Positions 1-9,141 of a stretch of 64,000 nt of DNA are shown here, one piece after another. Every line of letters starts with the position of its first letter. The stretch's first letter is position 1. Origin of the DNA: Methylobacterium sp. W2 (GTDB lineage Bacteria; Pseudomonadota; Alphaproteobacteria; Rhizobiales; Beijerinckiaceae); the NCBI RefSeq assembly GCF_020662345.1, contig NZ_VMOA01000006.1:87967-151966 (forward strand), given 5' to 3'. The position numbers and the translations under genes were made by a program. Under the pieces are notes generated by a model, which saw nothing but the letters and a program-made list of their open reading frames with translations, was not told the origin of the DNA and did no database searches.

Positions 1-168
1 CCGCTCCGCCGCAAGGGTCGCCAGCGCCTTCTCCGAGCCGCTGAGGCGGCTGTTCATCAGCTCGTTATGGCCGAGCTGGATCGAGAATTCCGTGCCCCGC
101 TGAAGCAGCCGAAGCTGGCCCGCATCCCCCGGGATCGGTGCGGTATCGAGGACGGTCCAGGGGATCAT
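1..168 (-). CDS. Methyltransferase-like (spermidine-synthase-type) protein, N-terminal 56 residues only
   Basis: A reading frame on the minus strand opens with ATG at 168 (MIPWTVLDTA...) and runs without a stop to the window edge, so only the first 56 residues are visible. The stretch with RGTEFSI followed by NELMNSRLSGSE resembles, from memory, the N-terminus of bacterial spermidine-synthase-fold methyltransferases. The SAM-binding part lies outside the window, so the function is inferred from the N-terminus alone. No strong ribosome-binding site is visible in front of the ATG. The gene lies downstream of ftfL on the same strand, separated by about 115 bases that include a hairpin. Confidence 0.5.
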   Translation of the reverse strand, partial: MIPWTVLDTAPIPGDAGQLRLLQRGTEFSIQLGHNELMNSRLSGSEKALATLAAER

Positions 169-243
169 CGGCGGAATCGGCGGGACGACATGCCGTCCCG
201 GCTATCACAGGTGAGGCGAGGGATCACGCGTGCCGGGAAGGCG

Positions 244-269
244 CCCCTCCCCGACAAGCGGGAGAGGGG
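244..269. terminator. GC-rich hairpin after ftfL
   Basis: A ten-base arm (CCCCTCCCCG, 244-253) pairs with 259-269 around a five-base loop, with one bulged A. It lies 15 bases past the ftfL stop codon and would form in the ftfL transcript. There is no clear U-run, so intrinsic termination is plausible but unproven. Confidence 0.4.
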
Positions 270-283
270 CCACCGGTGTCAGG

Positions 284-1957
284 CTAGAACAGCCCCTCGA
301 TCTGCCCGTCAGCATCGAGATGGATGCCCTCCGAGGCCGGGACCTTGGGCAGGCCGGGCATGGTCATGATCTCACCGCAGATCACCACGACGAAGCCGGC
401 GCCGGCCGAGAGCCGCACGTCGCGCACCGAGATGAGGTGGCCCGAGGGCGCGCCCATCAGGTTCGGGTCGGTGGAGAACGAGTACTGCGTCTTGGCCATG
501 CAGACCGGCAGGTTGCCGTAGCCGTCCTTCTCGAACTGGGCGAGCTTGGTGGCCGCCTTCGATTCCACCTGGATGTCACCGGCCCCGTAGAGCTTGGTGG
601 CGATGGTCTTGATCTTGTCGGTGAGCTTGGTGTCGGTCTCGTAGGCGAAGGTCAGCGGCTTCTGCTCGCCCTCGGCGAGCTTCACCACCGCCTGGGCCAA
701 TTCCTCGGCGCCCGCACCCCCTTCAGCCCAATGCTTGCAGGTGATGGCCTCGACCTGGAGCCTGTCGCGGCACAGCTCCTTCAGCTTGGCGTGCTCGGCA
801 TCGGTGTCGGCGTAGAAGTGGTTGACGCCGATGACCACGGGCAGGCCGAAGCCGCGCACGTTCTCCACATGGCGGGCGAGGTTGGCGAAGCCCTTCTCCA
901 GGGCGTCGAGGTTCTCGGAGCCGAGCTCCTTCTTCGAGACGCCGCCATGCATCTTGAGGGCGCGCACCGTGGCGACGATGACCACCGCGGACGGCTTCAG
1001 GCCGGCTTGCCGGCACTTGATGTCGATGAACTTTTCCGCGCCGAGATCGGCGCCGAAGCCGGCCTCGGTGACCACGTAGTCGCCGAGCTTGAGGCCGGCG
1101 CGGGTGGCGATCACCGAGTTGCAGCCATGGGCGATGTTGGCGAAGGGGCCGCCATGGATCAGGGCCGGGTTGCCCTCCAGGGTCTGGACGAGGTTCGGTT
1201 GCAGCGCGTCCTTGAGGAGCACGGTCATCGCACCCGTGGCCTTGACGTCGGCGAGCGTCACCGGCTTGCGGTCGCGGGTCTCGGCGATGACGATGCGGCC
1301 GAGGCGGGCCTCGAGGTCGTCGAGGTCACGGGCGAGGCAGAACACCGCCATGACTTCCGAGGCCACGGTGATGTCGAACCCGTCCTCGCGCGGGAAGCCG
1401 TTGGCGACGCCGCCCAGCGACTGGGTGATCGAGCGCAGGGCCCGGTCGTTCATGTCGACGACCCGGCGCCAGTGGATGCGGCGCACGTCGATGTTGAGCT
1501 CGTTCGCCCAGTAGACATGGTTGTCGATGAGCGCGGCGGCGAGGCTGTGCGCCGAGGTGATGGCGTGGAAATCGCCCGTAAAGTGCAGGTTGATCTGCTC
1601 CATCGGCACGACCTGGGCCTTGCCGCCGCCGGCGGCACCCCCCTTCATGCCGAAACAGGGGCCGAGCGAGGGCTCGCGCAGACACATCACGGTCTTCTTG
1701 CCGATGCGGTTCAGCGCGTCGCCGAGACCCACCGTCGTGGTGGTCTTGCCCTCGCCGGCAGGGGTCGGGCTGATGGCGGTGACGAGGACGAGCTTGCCCT
1801 CGGGCTTCGATTCCAGAGACTTGATGAAGGCGTGGTCGATCTTGGCGATGTGCCGGCCGTAATGATGCAGCGCCTCGTCCGGAATGCCGATCGTCTCGGC
1901 CACCTGCGTGATCGGCTTCAGGGTTGCCGCGCGAGCGATCTCGATGTCTGAGGGCAT
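284..1957 (-). CDS. ftfL: Formate-tetrahydrofolate ligase
   Basis: Cytoplasmic enzyme joining formate to tetrahydrofolate with ATP to give 10-formyl-THF; in methylotrophic alphaproteobacteria it links formate oxidation to assimilation through the serine cycle. The product is 557 residues, the full family length. The nucleotide-binding loop [10 protein letters not shown] is at residues 65-74, and conserved blocks such as [18 protein letters not shown] follow. The ATG at 1957 has a good ribosome-binding site (GGGAGA) about seven bases upstream. It stands alone on the minus strand. The opposite strand also stays open over nearly the whole gene, an effect of high GC composition. Identification is secure. 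Confidence 0.97.
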   Translation of the reverse strand: MPSDIEIARAATLKPITQVAETIGIPDEALHHYGRHIAKIDHAFIKSLESKPEGKLVLVTAISPTPAGEGKTTTTVGLGDALNRIGKKTVMCLREPSLGPCFGMKGGAAGGGKAQVVPMEQINLHFTGDFHAITSAHSLAAALIDNHVYWANELNIDVRRIHWRRVVDMNDRALRSITQSLGGVANGFPREDGFDITVASEVMAVFCLARDLDDLEARLGRIVIAETRDRKPVTLADVKATGAMTVLLKDALQPNLVQTLEGNPALIHGGPFANIAHGCNSVIATRAGLKLGDYVVTEAGFGADLGAEKFIDIKCRQAGLKPSAVVIVATVRALKMHGGVSKKELGSENLDALEKGFANLARHVENVRGFGLPVVIGVNHFYADTDAEHAKLKELCRDRLQVEAITCKHWAEGGAGAEELAQAVVKLAEGEQKPLTFAYETDTKLTDKIKTIATKLYGAGDIQVESKAATKLAQFEKDGYGNLPVCMAKTQYSFSTDPNLMGAPSGHLISVRDVRLSAGAGFVVVICGEIMTMPGLPKVPASEGIHLDADGQIEGLF

Positions 1958-2183
1958 GGGTCTCTCCCGGTCTGTCGTCGCGATGGCGTGTCGCGCGGGC
2001 GTTTATTGTTGAACGTCGTGTGTTCGGAGCATCGGCGCCACGGGCACCAGGCTTCACCGTTGTCATCACTGTGAGCGATGGAGCAAGCAAAAGCGCGTCG
2101 GAATTTTTCAACGCGTCTGCAAAATTTCATTTGAGAGCGCGGAATCCGGCAGGGATCGCCCGCGGCGGCGGGCGGGGCCGCCG

Positions 2184-2405
2184 TCAGCCCGACATGGCCG
2201 TCGCGGTGTAGCCGGTCTGGTCCAGCGCCTCGGCGATCGTCAGGGCCTGGGCATCGGTGGTGATCGCCACGCGGCCGTGATCGCGGTCGACGGCGACATG
2301 CGCCTCCGGATCGATCCGCAGGATCGCCTTGCGCACGGCCTCGGCGCACCCGTCGCAGGTCATGCCGTCCACCTGCATCAGCAGGTCAACCCGTCTCGCG
2401 TCCAT
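2184..2405 (-). CDS. Small heavy-metal-associated (CopZ-like) protein
   Basis: A 73-residue protein with a single HMA domain. The metal-binding motif GMTCDGCA has the two cysteines spaced CxxC that bind Cu(I) in CopZ/Atx1-type chaperones. It ends in the usual beta-alpha-beta pattern (ALTIAEALDQTGYTA). I chose the ATG at 2405 because GGGAG sits just before it; a second in-frame ATG at 2378 would begin nine residues later with a poor ribosome-binding site. No copper ATPase or CueR-type regulator is adjacent, so its partner must be elsewhere. Cytoplasmic metal delivery or sensing is inferred from the family. Confidence 0.8.
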   Translation of the reverse strand: MDARRVDLLMQVDGMTCDGCAEAVRKAILRIDPEAHVAVDRDHGRVAITTDAQALTIAEALDQTGYTATAMSG

Positions 2406-2701
2406 CCACCCGCTCCCGTCGCTGGGCCATGTCCTGCGCCAATGTAGCGCCAAATCCGCTCCTGCCGCGAGGGGGGGATGGCCCGGGCGGCTTCCGCGGC
2501 GATGCCAGACTGGCTGAAGCCAAGCTTGGAAGCTCATGCAACACATGGCGAAAAACCGGTTCACGCAGCCTGCGCCCATCTTGTGGGACTTCGTCGTCTC
2601 GGCGACAACCGGAGCCTGTCTCGACTTGCGGAATCCCTGCGGAATCCATGGTCGTGGCTCCCTGATCTCCGCTCGATCGTCGTGAGGGTAAGAGTATCCC
2701 G

Positions 2702-4198
2702 ATGGCCCGGATCGTCGGCCGACGCACGGTCCCGTGGCTCCTGAGTCTCATCGGGTTCGTGGTCCTGGCGCCGCTCGCAGTGATCTCTCCCCTCGGCGGC
2801 GCCTTCGGATTGGCGGCCATGAGCGGCTTCGTCGCTATCCTGGCCGCGCGCCGGGCGCGCAAGCTCGACCAGCGCTGCGAGAAACTCTCGGGCGAATTCG
2901 ACATTCTCTCGCAACGTCTCGTTCGCCTGGAGACGGTGGCCCGCCTCATCGCCGACCAGCAGATGCGGATCGAGCGTGCCCGCACCGACGAAGCCGGTCC
3001 GGCGCAGGGCATGCAGGGCGGGAATGCTTCGGTGGATGCCGCCGTCGAGGAAGTCACGGCGGAAATCGGCCTGCTCAGCGGCATCGTCCGCGAGCTCGCC
3101 GCCGTGGTCGCCACGCAGGACGGCGAGATCGCCCGCCTGAAGGCGACGCCGCCGGCCGGTCCCGCCCCGCCCCCGGTCGTCCGGCCGGTCTCCCGTCAGG
3201 CCGTCGTCGATGTGCCCGTTGTTCCGCCGCCTTCCCCGGCGTTCCGGAACGACACGGGCGCGGCGCCCTGGGTGCCGCGCGCCTGGCCGCCGCTCGAGCG
3301 GTCCGAGCCCGTCACGGACAGGGCTCGGCCGGACCGGAGCCGGGATGCGGTCATGGTCGCGGCCTTCGACGGCGACGGGCTCGAGGTCCATCTCCAGCCC
3401 ATCGTCTCCCTGCCCCAACGCAAGGTCGTGTCGTACGAGGCGCTGGCGCGGCTGCGCCTGGGTGCCGACATCCTCAAGCCTGAACTGTTCCTGCCGGCCC
3501 TCGAACGCCATGGGCGGACGACCGAACTCGATCGGCGCATGCTTCCCCTCGTCGCCACCGTGGCACGCCATCTCAGCGGACGCGGCAGTCAGGCGGCGGT
3601 GATCTACGCCCTGTCGCCGCATTCCCTGTTCGAACCCGGCTTCCTGCGTACGCTGCCGCGCCTGCTCGCCGGCGAGCCCGACCTCTCCGGACGCCTGGTG
3701 ATCGCGCTGCCCCAGTCGAGCTGGCGCAGCCTCGACGCCGAGCAGGCGGGGGCGTTGGCCGAACTGCGCGGCCGTGTCGGCTTCGCCCTCGACCGTCCCG
3801 TGGACCTGCGCCTCGACCCCCTGGCCCTGGCCGACCGGGGCGTCAGTCAGGTCAAGGTATCGGCCGATCTCCTGCTGCGCCCCAACTCCCGTCAGGCCAT
3901 GCCCGACATCGCCCTCGACGACCTCGTCGCCTCTCTGTCCCGGGCCGGTATCCGGCTCGTCGCGGAGGCGGTCGAGCGCGAGAGCGACGTGCCCGATCTC
4001 ATCGACCTCGACGTGCCGCTGGCGCAAGGCACCGTCTTCGCCCCGGCGCGGGCGGTGCGGGCCGAAGTTCTTGCTGTCGCGGCGCCGCAGGTCGCGCCGT
4101 CCCCGGCGCCGCCTCCGTCCCGAGAACCCGGCGGCGACGATCCGGAACCGCCGCCGCAGCGCCGGCCGTTCCGCGACTTCTTGCGCAGGGCCGGCTGA
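2702..4198 (+). CDS. Membrane-anchored degenerate EAL-domain protein
   Basis: 498 residues. Two hydrophobic segments (about residues 11-30 and 32-48) are followed by a predicted coiled coil (about 52-150), a proline-rich linker, and an EAL-like domain from about 225 to 455. The EAL signature survives (YEALARL, EAL at 246-248), as do late family features (RLVAEAVE, then AQGTVFAPAR). Two catalytic motifs do not: the usual E-x-T-E position reads VIALPQSS, and the DDFGTG metal-binding loop is replaced by LDRPVDLRLDPLALADRG. It is therefore probably a c-di-GMP-binding or protein-interaction domain rather than an active phosphodiesterase. It ends in a proline-rich tail. The downstream HAD gene begins 117 bases later. 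Confidence 0.8.
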   Translation: MARIVGRRTVPWLLSLIGFVVLAPLAVISPLGGAFGLAAMSGFVAILAARRARKLDQRCEKLSGEFDILSQRLVRLETVARLIADQQMRIERARTDEAGPAQGMQGGNASVDAAVEEVTAEIGLLSGIVRELAAVVATQDGEIARLKATPPAGPAPPPVVRPVSRQAVVDVPVVPPPSPAFRNDTGAAPWVPRAWPPLERSEPVTDRARPDRSRDAVMVAAFDGDGLEVHLQPIVSLPQRKVVSYEALARLRLGADILKPELFLPALERHGRTTELDRRMLPLVATVARHLSGRGSQAAVIYALSPHSLFEPGFLRTLPRLLAGEPDLSGRLVIALPQSSWRSLDAEQAGALAELRGRVGFALDRPVDLRLDPLALADRGVSQVKVSADLLLRPNSRQAMPDIALDDLVASLSRAGIRLVAEAVERESDVPDLIDLDVPLAQGTVFAPARAVRAEVLAVAAPQVAPSPAPPPSREPGGDDPEPPPQRRPFRDFLRRAG

Positions 4199-4315
4199 GG
4201 CAGACCCGCTCGGACCCCGACGCGTTGATGTCGGTGCGTTGATTTCGGCGATCGGGCGGCCTAACCGGTCGGCCATCTTCGATGCCCCCGATCCCTTGCC
4301 AGTCAGGCCAGATTC

Positions 4316-5230
4316 ATGAGCGAAACGATCGCGCGCGCCGCACCCTCGGCGCCGGTCCCGATTCTGCGCGGGCTTTGCGCCGTGGCCGAGGCCTACGACC
4401 TCATCCTGTGCGATGTCTGGGGTGTGCTGCATGACGGGACGCGTGCCCATGTGGGGGCGGGCGAGGCGCTGATCCGCTTCCGCGCACTGCCCGAGGCCGG
4501 TCGCCGGCGGCGCGTCATCCTCGTCTCCAACGCGCCCCGCCCCTGGGCTGGCGTTCGGACCATCCTCGATGGCTACGGCGTGCCGCGCGAGGCCTACGAC
4601 GCCATCCTCACCTCCGGCGACCTGACCCGGCGGCTGATCGCGGAGCACCCGGGCGAGCGCATCCACCATCTCGGGCCGGAACGCGACGCGACGATCTTCG
4701 ATGGCCTCGACATCCGCCTCGTGGCGGCCGGGGAAGCGGATCGCGTAGTCTGCACCGGCCTGTTCGACGACACGACCGAGACGGCGCAGGATTACCGGGA
4801 GACGCTAGCCGAATTCCGGGCACGGGACGTGCCGATGATCTGCGCCAATCCCGACCTCGTGGTCGAGCGCGAAAAAAAGCTCATCCCCTGCGCCGGCCTG
4901 ATCGCGCAAGCCTATGCAAAAATCGGCGGCGCGGTGATCTATGCCGGCAAGCCGTACCGCCCCGTCTACGAGGCGGCGCTCGCCATGGCGGCAGAGCTCG
5001 ACGGTGGCCCCGCACCGGACGCCGCCCGCGTCCTTGCCGTCGGCGACGCCCTGCGCACCGATATCGCGGGGGCGGCGGCCTACGGGATCCCGAACCTGCT
5101 GGTGGCCCGCGGCATCCATGCGGAAGAACTTGGCGTTCTTGCCGAACACGAAACGCTCGGCGAGGTGTCCGAATGGTTCGCCCGGCAGGAAGTGCGCCCG
5201 GATGCCGTCATCGAGCGGCTGATCTGGTAG
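4316..5230 (+). CDS. HAD-superfamily class IIA hydrolase (TIGR01459-like)
   Basis: 304 residues. The first HAD motif reads LILCDVWGVLHDG (about residues 31-43), with the nucleophile aspartate in DVWGVLHDG as in the NagD-like subclass IIA family of alphaproteobacteria. Motif II is VSNAPRP, and the final motif is AVGDALRTDIAGA. Members are phosphatases of small phosphorylated metabolites; the substrate of this one is unknown. The start ATG at 4316 is taken as the only good one. It converges on cheZ, with 42 bases between the stop codons. Confidence 0.85.
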   Translation: MSETIARAAPSAPVPILRGLCAVAEAYDLILCDVWGVLHDGTRAHVGAGEALIRFRALPEAGRRRRVILVSNAPRPWAGVRTILDGYGVPREAYDAILTSGDLTRRLIAEHPGERIHHLGPERDATIFDGLDIRLVAAGEADRVVCTGLFDDTTETAQDYRETLAEFRARDVPMICANPDLVVEREKKLIPCAGLIAQAYAKIGGAVIYAGKPYRPVYEAALAMAAELDGGPAPDAARVLAVGDALRTDIAGAAAYGIPNLLVARGIHAEELGVLAEHETLGEVSEWFARQEVRPDAVIERLIW

Positions 5231-5272
5231 CGTTCCCGGATCTCTTCGCCCCCGCGCCGCGAGGCCAGTCGA

Positions 5273-5812
5273 TCAGGAGAACAGGGCGTCGATCTCGTCC
5301 TGGGCGGTTGCGGGCCCCTTGATCTGCGGCCCGTTGAGGAGGAGGAGTTCGGCCCGTACCCGGCGCTCCACCTCGGCCGGGTCGACGCCGCCCTCGTCCT
5401 TCGCTTTCACCGCGACGGCAAAACGCGAGAGGCGGCCTTCGAGCTGGCGCAGGGATTCGCTCACCTTGGCGATCCGCTGGCCGGTGATGTCCTGGAACGT
5501 GCAGGCCTCGAAGATGTCGTTCATCCGTGCTTCGACGGCGGAACGGTAATTCTTATCGTTGGGCAGGCTGAGAATTTCTTCGGCTGCCGTCATGATGGAG
5601 TTCGTCGCCCCCGCCGTCGCCTCGACGACGCTGCCGAGCTCCACATGCGCCATCGGCAGGCGGTCGCGGGTGAGCTCGTTCGCCCGCAGGGCCGCGATCT
5701 CCTTGCGGACATGCGCGATGTAGTCGGCGATCTCGACCAACTCCCGGATCAGCGACGGTCGCGTCGATGCCGGGTTTGGGCCGGCCGTCCGTGCCTTTTC
5801 CGCCATGGCCAT
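5273..5812 (-). CDS. CheZ-like chemotaxis phosphatase
   Basis: 179 residues, mostly helical. The block FQDITGQRI (about residues 106-114) matches the conserved CheZ helix that carries the catalytic glutamine used to dephosphorylate CheY, and the C-terminal tail DEIDALFS resembles the CheY-binding peptide of CheZ. The ATG at 5812 is preceded by GGAG nine bases upstream; a second ATG two codons later is possible. It lies 56 bases downstream of a CheY-like gene on the same strand, so the pair probably forms a phosphatase/response-regulator unit controlling flagellar motor switching. No other che genes are in the window. Confidence 0.8.
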   Translation of the reverse strand: MAMAEKARTAGPNPASTRPSLIRELVEIADYIAHVRKEIAALRANELTRDRLPMAHVELGSVVEATAGATNSIMTAAEEILSLPNDKNYRSAVEARMNDIFEACTFQDITGQRIAKVSESLRQLEGRLSRFAVAVKAKDEGGVDPAEVERRVRAELLLLNGPQIKGPATAQDEIDALFS

Positions 5813-5868
5813 CGCCTGTCGCTCCACGATGCTGTGAATCGCCGTAGAAAAGAGATCGGGTCTGCGGC

Positions 5869-6252
5869 TTAGGCGCCGCAGACAGCCTCGATCTTGCTCT
5901 TCAGCGTCGCCGCATTGAAGGGCTTGACGATGTAGTTGTTCACGCCGGCCTTCTTGGCCGCGATCACGTTCTCGGTCTTCGATTCGGCGGTGACCATGAT
6001 GAACGGCGTGGTGCGGAGGGCCTCGTCGGCACGAACATGGCGAAGCAGCTCGTAGCCGGTCATCGGCTCCATGTTCCAATCGGAGATTACGAGGCCATAT
6101 TTGCGGTTCTTCAGCCGGGCGAGGGCGGCGGTCCCGTCGGAGGCATCGTCGACCTCTTCGAAGCCGAGCTGCTTGAGCAGGTTGCGGATGATGCGGACCA
6201 TCGTCTGATAATCGTCCACGACGAGGATCGGCATGCCGAGATCGAGGGCCAT
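5869..6252 (-). CDS. CheY-like single-domain response regulator
   Basis: 127 residues, a bare receiver domain with no output domain. The acidic pocket D13/D14, phospho-acceptor D58 (in ISDWN), switch threonine T88 and lysine K110 (IVKPF) are all present, so it should be phosphorylated normally. The SDWNMEPMTGYELL segment is characteristic of CheY. The ATG at 6252 has GGAG upstream. Its neighbour is a CheZ-like phosphatase, which argues for a motility role over other single-receiver functions. The divergent region to ribF is about 280 bases. Confidence 0.88.
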   Translation of the reverse strand: MALDLGMPILVVDDYQTMVRIIRNLLKQLGFEEVDDASDGTAALARLKNRKYGLVISDWNMEPMTGYELLRHVRADEALRTTPFIMVTAESKTENVIAAKKAGVNNYIVKPFNAATLKSKIEAVCGA

Positions 6253-6530
6253 GGGTCGGGGTGCTCCGTCGGTGCAGGGCCGGTGCGGCATGCCGCAGAC
6301 CGGAAAAGTGGCAAAAGAATTGGGGGGAAGCGCCGCCACGCGCCGCCTCTCGTCCGTGAAAGTACCGCACCCAGCATTGCGAAGCGGTTAACTGCGCAGC
6401 CGATCGTGCATCCCCCATCGATCGGGCGGCCGCTTCCCTTGACCCTCCTCCGGCTTTTCGACAGGTTCCCGCGCGGAACTCCCCACGGTCGCCGCTTCGG
6501 CCCCAGCTTCTTCGAGACCGCTTGAACCCG

Positions 6531-7544
6531 ATGGCGCCAGCCGACGATCCTTCCGCGCGCCCCGAAGCCGGCTCCCCGTTGGGGCGGCCCTTCACGATCT
6601 GCCGCGAGGACGAGGCGGTGCCGACGGCCCTTGCCGGGGCCATCGCGGCGATCGGCAATTTCGATGGCGTTCACCGGGGCCACGGCGCTCTCGTGGAGGC
6701 CGTCCGCGAGGAGGCCGACCGCCTTGGCGTGCCGGCTGTGATGCTGACCTTCGAGCCCCATCCACGCGCCTATTTCGCCCCCGACCTGCCGATGTTCCGG
6801 CTGACGGGACCGGCCGCCAAGGAGATCGTCTTCGCCCGCCTCGGCCTCGACGGCCTGATCGTGCGCCGTTTCGACGCCCTCATGGCGGGGACTACCGCCT
6901 CCGGGTTCGTCCACGATCTGCTTGCGCGCGATCTCGGCCTCACCGGCGTCGTGATTGGCCACGACTTCCATTTCGGGCGCGGACGCGAGGGGACGCCGGA
7001 GGTGCTGGCCCGGCTCTGCGCCGAAGCCTCCCTGGCGTGCCGGATCATTCCCCCCGTCTCCATCGGGGAGGGCGAGGCTCCCGTTTCGTCGAGCGCGATC
7101 CGAGAAGCCCTGCGGCAGGGTGACATCGTCCTGGCGAACCGGCTGCTCGGCTACCGCTGGTTCGTCTGCGGCGAGGTCCGGCACGGCGACAAGCGCGGTC
7201 GGACGCTGGGCTATCCCACGGCGAACGTGGCTTTGCCCGATTGTGCCCTCGCCCACGGCATCTATGCCGTCCGCATCGGATTGCCCGATGGAACGGTGCG
7301 GGACGGCGTGGCGAGCTATGGCCGTCGTCCGACCTTCGACGACGGCGCACCTCTCCTCGAAGTCAACCTGTTCGGCTTCTCGGGCGATCTCTACGGCCGG
7401 ACCATCGCCGTGGAGTTTCTTGGCTACATCCGTGGCGAGGAACGCTTCTCCAGTGCCGAGGCCTTGATCGCCAGGATGGATGTGGACGCAGCCGAGGCGC
7501 GGACACTCATTGCAGGCGACCGCGTTCCGTCGATGATCGGCTGA
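6531..7544 (+). CDS. ribF: Bifunctional riboflavin kinase / FAD synthetase
   Basis: 337 residues from ATG 6531 (a TTG three codons earlier is also in frame). The N-terminal adenylyltransferase domain carries AIGNFDGVHRGH, the nucleotidyltransferase HxGH-type motif, and a second block SSSAIREALRQGD. The C-terminal riboflavin kinase domain has GRTLGYPTANV, including the PTAN signature. It makes FMN and then FAD from riboflavin in the cytoplasm. It is divergent from cheY and has no co-transcribed partner on its strand. Length and motif order are normal for the family. Confidence 0.95.
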   Translation: MAPADDPSARPEAGSPLGRPFTICREDEAVPTALAGAIAAIGNFDGVHRGHGALVEAVREEADRLGVPAVMLTFEPHPRAYFAPDLPMFRLTGPAAKEIVFARLGLDGLIVRRFDALMAGTTASGFVHDLLARDLGLTGVVIGHDFHFGRGREGTPEVLARLCAEASLACRIIPPVSIGEGEAPVSSSAIREALRQGDIVLANRLLGYRWFVCGEVRHGDKRGRTLGYPTANVALPDCALAHGIYAVRIGLPDGTVRDGVASYGRRPTFDDGAPLLEVNLFGFSGDLYGRTIAVEFLGYIRGEERFSSAEALIARMDVDAAEARTLIAGDRVPSMIG

Positions 7545-7582
7545 CGATCCGAGGCAACGGTCAGGCCGCGTCCTTCGGTGGA

Positions 7583-8398
7583 TCAGCGCTTCGCGGGGTC
7601 GACCGAGGCGAGGCGTCGCGCCGCCTGCTGCAGGGCGTCCTGGCGGCCGGTGCCGCTGAGGGCATAGACCGAGCGGCCCGCCGTCCAGTAGACGGTCTCG
7701 CCGTCACCTGGGCTCGTCACCTCTCCGGTGAAGGCCGCCTCGTTGGTGCCCCGTGCCGCGAACAGAGAGATCTCGCCGAGATCGGGGGCTTCGATTACGA
7801 CCTCTACGCCGGCACCATGGCGCGCGGGCACGATCTGGACGTCGCGCACCGACCAATCCCCCGGAAGGTCCGGCAGGACGATGCCCGTGGCGCTGGAAAT
7901 GCCGGCCTTGTCGTAGCTCGGCGTGGCGCGCGAGCCGAGGCGAACGCGGATCTGAGCCACCTCCCTCGCCTGGCGCGCATCGGCGACAAGGGCCGGATCC
8001 ACCGGCGCGGCGAAGGTATCGGGGACGCCGAACACGCCGGTATCCGAATGCGCGATCCAGCCGGCACCCACGAGAAGCACGATCACCGCCGCCCGCTTGA
8101 GCCGCTCGCCCACGCGCCGCCAGGCCATGGACCGGTCGAGGCGGCGGGCCGCCGCGCGGTTGCGCTCCGGTCCCGGTCCCGGCAGTTGCGAGAAGGCTTG
8201 GCGCAGGGCGTCCCTGTCATGCATCTCGGCCATCACCCGCGCCGCTGCCTCAGGCGTGCGGGCGAGATGGGCTTCCACCTCGAGCCGGCGCATGACGTCG
8301 AGTTGGCCATCGACGAAGGCGGCGAGGTCACTGTCGGTGATCGGGTCGATCATGACGGTCGTATCCAGTTCAACGATCGGAAACGGCGGGGCTTCCAT
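7583..8398 (-). CDS. Transmembrane anti-sigma factor
   Basis: 271 residues from ATG 8398; a start at 8353 (MIDPITDSDLAAFVDGQLD) is equally credible and would match the usual N-terminus of such proteins. Residues about 20-60 form the short helical anti-sigma domain. One transmembrane helix follows at about 103-117 (AAVIVLLVGAGWIA), and the remainder would be periplasmic. No zinc-binding HxxxCxxC motif is seen. It lies directly downstream of an ECF sigma gene on the same strand, the normal arrangement for a sigma/anti-sigma pair, and would hold that sigma factor at the membrane until an envelope signal arrives. Confidence 0.8.
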   Translation of the reverse strand: MEAPPFPIVELDTTVMIDPITDSDLAAFVDGQLDVMRRLEVEAHLARTPEAAARVMAEMHDRDALRQAFSQLPGPGPERNRAAARRLDRSMAWRRVGERLKRAAVIVLLVGAGWIAHSDTGVFGVPDTFAAPVDPALVADARQAREVAQIRVRLGSRATPSYDKAGISSATGIVLPDLPGDWSVRDVQIVPARHGAGVEVVIEAPDLGEISLFAARGTNEAAFTGEVTSPGDGETVYWTAGRSVYALSGTGRQDALQQAARRLASVDPAKR

Positions 8399-8406
8399 GC
8401 AGTCAT

Positions 8407-8429
8407 GGTACTCGGAGGAACCGAGTACC
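8407..8429. other. Perfect hairpin between sigma and anti-sigma genes
   Basis: Two nine-base arms (GGTACTCGG at 8407-8415 and CCGAGTACC at 8421-8429) pair perfectly around the loop AGGAA. It lies between the sigma stop (8446) and the first anti-sigma start (8398), overlapping the probable leader of the anti-sigma gene. No U-run follows, so an attenuator, RNA-stability element or operator is as likely as a terminator. Confidence 0.6.
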
Positions 8430-8445
8430 CTCGAATTCGGTGCGG

Positions 8446-9093
8446 TTACGACCCGCCGATGGCTTTCGACTGGAGCCGGACGTCCTGCCGGGCATCCTGG
8501 CCGTTCCAGTCGCTGACGAGGCGCAGGTGCGGTCGCTCGGGCCGGCCCGTTCCCGACTCCGACGAGATTTCCGAGCGGCTGCGACCGCTTCCGGCCTGGC
8601 CTTCCTCGAAGGCGCGAAGGGCGGCGCGACCGCGACCGAGGCGGGACATCAGTGTGCCGATGGGAATTCCGAGGACGGCCGCCGCATCGGCATAGGCCAT
8701 GCCTTCGAGGGTCACGAGGTGGAGCGCGGCGCGCTGCTCTTCCGGCAGAGTCAGGAAGGCCTGGCGGATCTGGGCGAGACGCACTTGCCCCTCCTGCGCG
8801 GGCGGCACGCTCTCGTTGCCCATCTGGACGAGGGCTTCGGCATGGCGAGCCTCCACCCGCCTGCGGCGCTGGTCGTCGATGAAGACGTTGTGCAACACCG
8901 TCATCATCCAGGTCCGCAGGTTGGTGTTCGGCCTCACGGAGAGGCCGGATTCCAGCGCGCGGACGAGCGTATCGTGGACGAGGTCGTCGGCCTTCAGCGC
9001 GTCGCGCGTGAGCGAACGCGCATAGCGTCGCAGCGGGACCAGGAGGTCGACGATGGTGGAGGCGGAGGCGGTCTGAGTGGGTTCGGCCGTCAT
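8446..9093 (-). CDS. ECF-type RNA polymerase sigma factor
   Basis: 215 residues. Region 2 is recognisable in YARSLTRDALKADDLVHDT and NLRTWMMTVLHNVFIDDQRR, and region 4 in LPEEQRAALHLVTLEGMAYADAAAVLGIPIGTLMSRL, a helix-turn-helix for the -35 element. The C-terminal tail after about residue 170 is polar and lies outside the conserved regions. It is followed by a membrane anti-sigma gene about 50 bases downstream. It would direct a small extracytoplasmic stress regulon; the exact ECF group cannot be set by eye. The anti-sigma is a single-pass membrane protein, which argues against the soluble NepR/PhyR type of EcfG control. Confidence 0.9.
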   Translation of the reverse strand: MTAEPTQTASASTIVDLLVPLRRYARSLTRDALKADDLVHDTLVRALESGLSVRPNTNLRTWMMTVLHNVFIDDQRRRRVEARHAEALVQMGNESVPPAQEGQVRLAQIRQAFLTLPEEQRAALHLVTLEGMAYADAAAVLGIPIGTLMSRLGRGRAALRAFEEGQAGSGRSRSEISSESGTGRPERPHLRLVSDWNGQDARQDVRLQSKAIGGS

Positions 9094-9141
9094 GGTCAGT
9101 TAACGCGCGAGCCCGGCCGGCTAATCCGGCCGGGCGGCAAC

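Noticed and set aside
230..1951. Long open frame antisense to ftfL
   Set aside because: It is rich in Gly, Val, Asp and His, without recognisable domains, and lies exactly opposite a firmly identified gene; such frames arise from high GC bias.
2561..4669. 702-codon frame antisense to the EAL gene
   Set aside because: Arg/Gly/Asp-rich without domains; the EAL protein on the other strand is recognisable.
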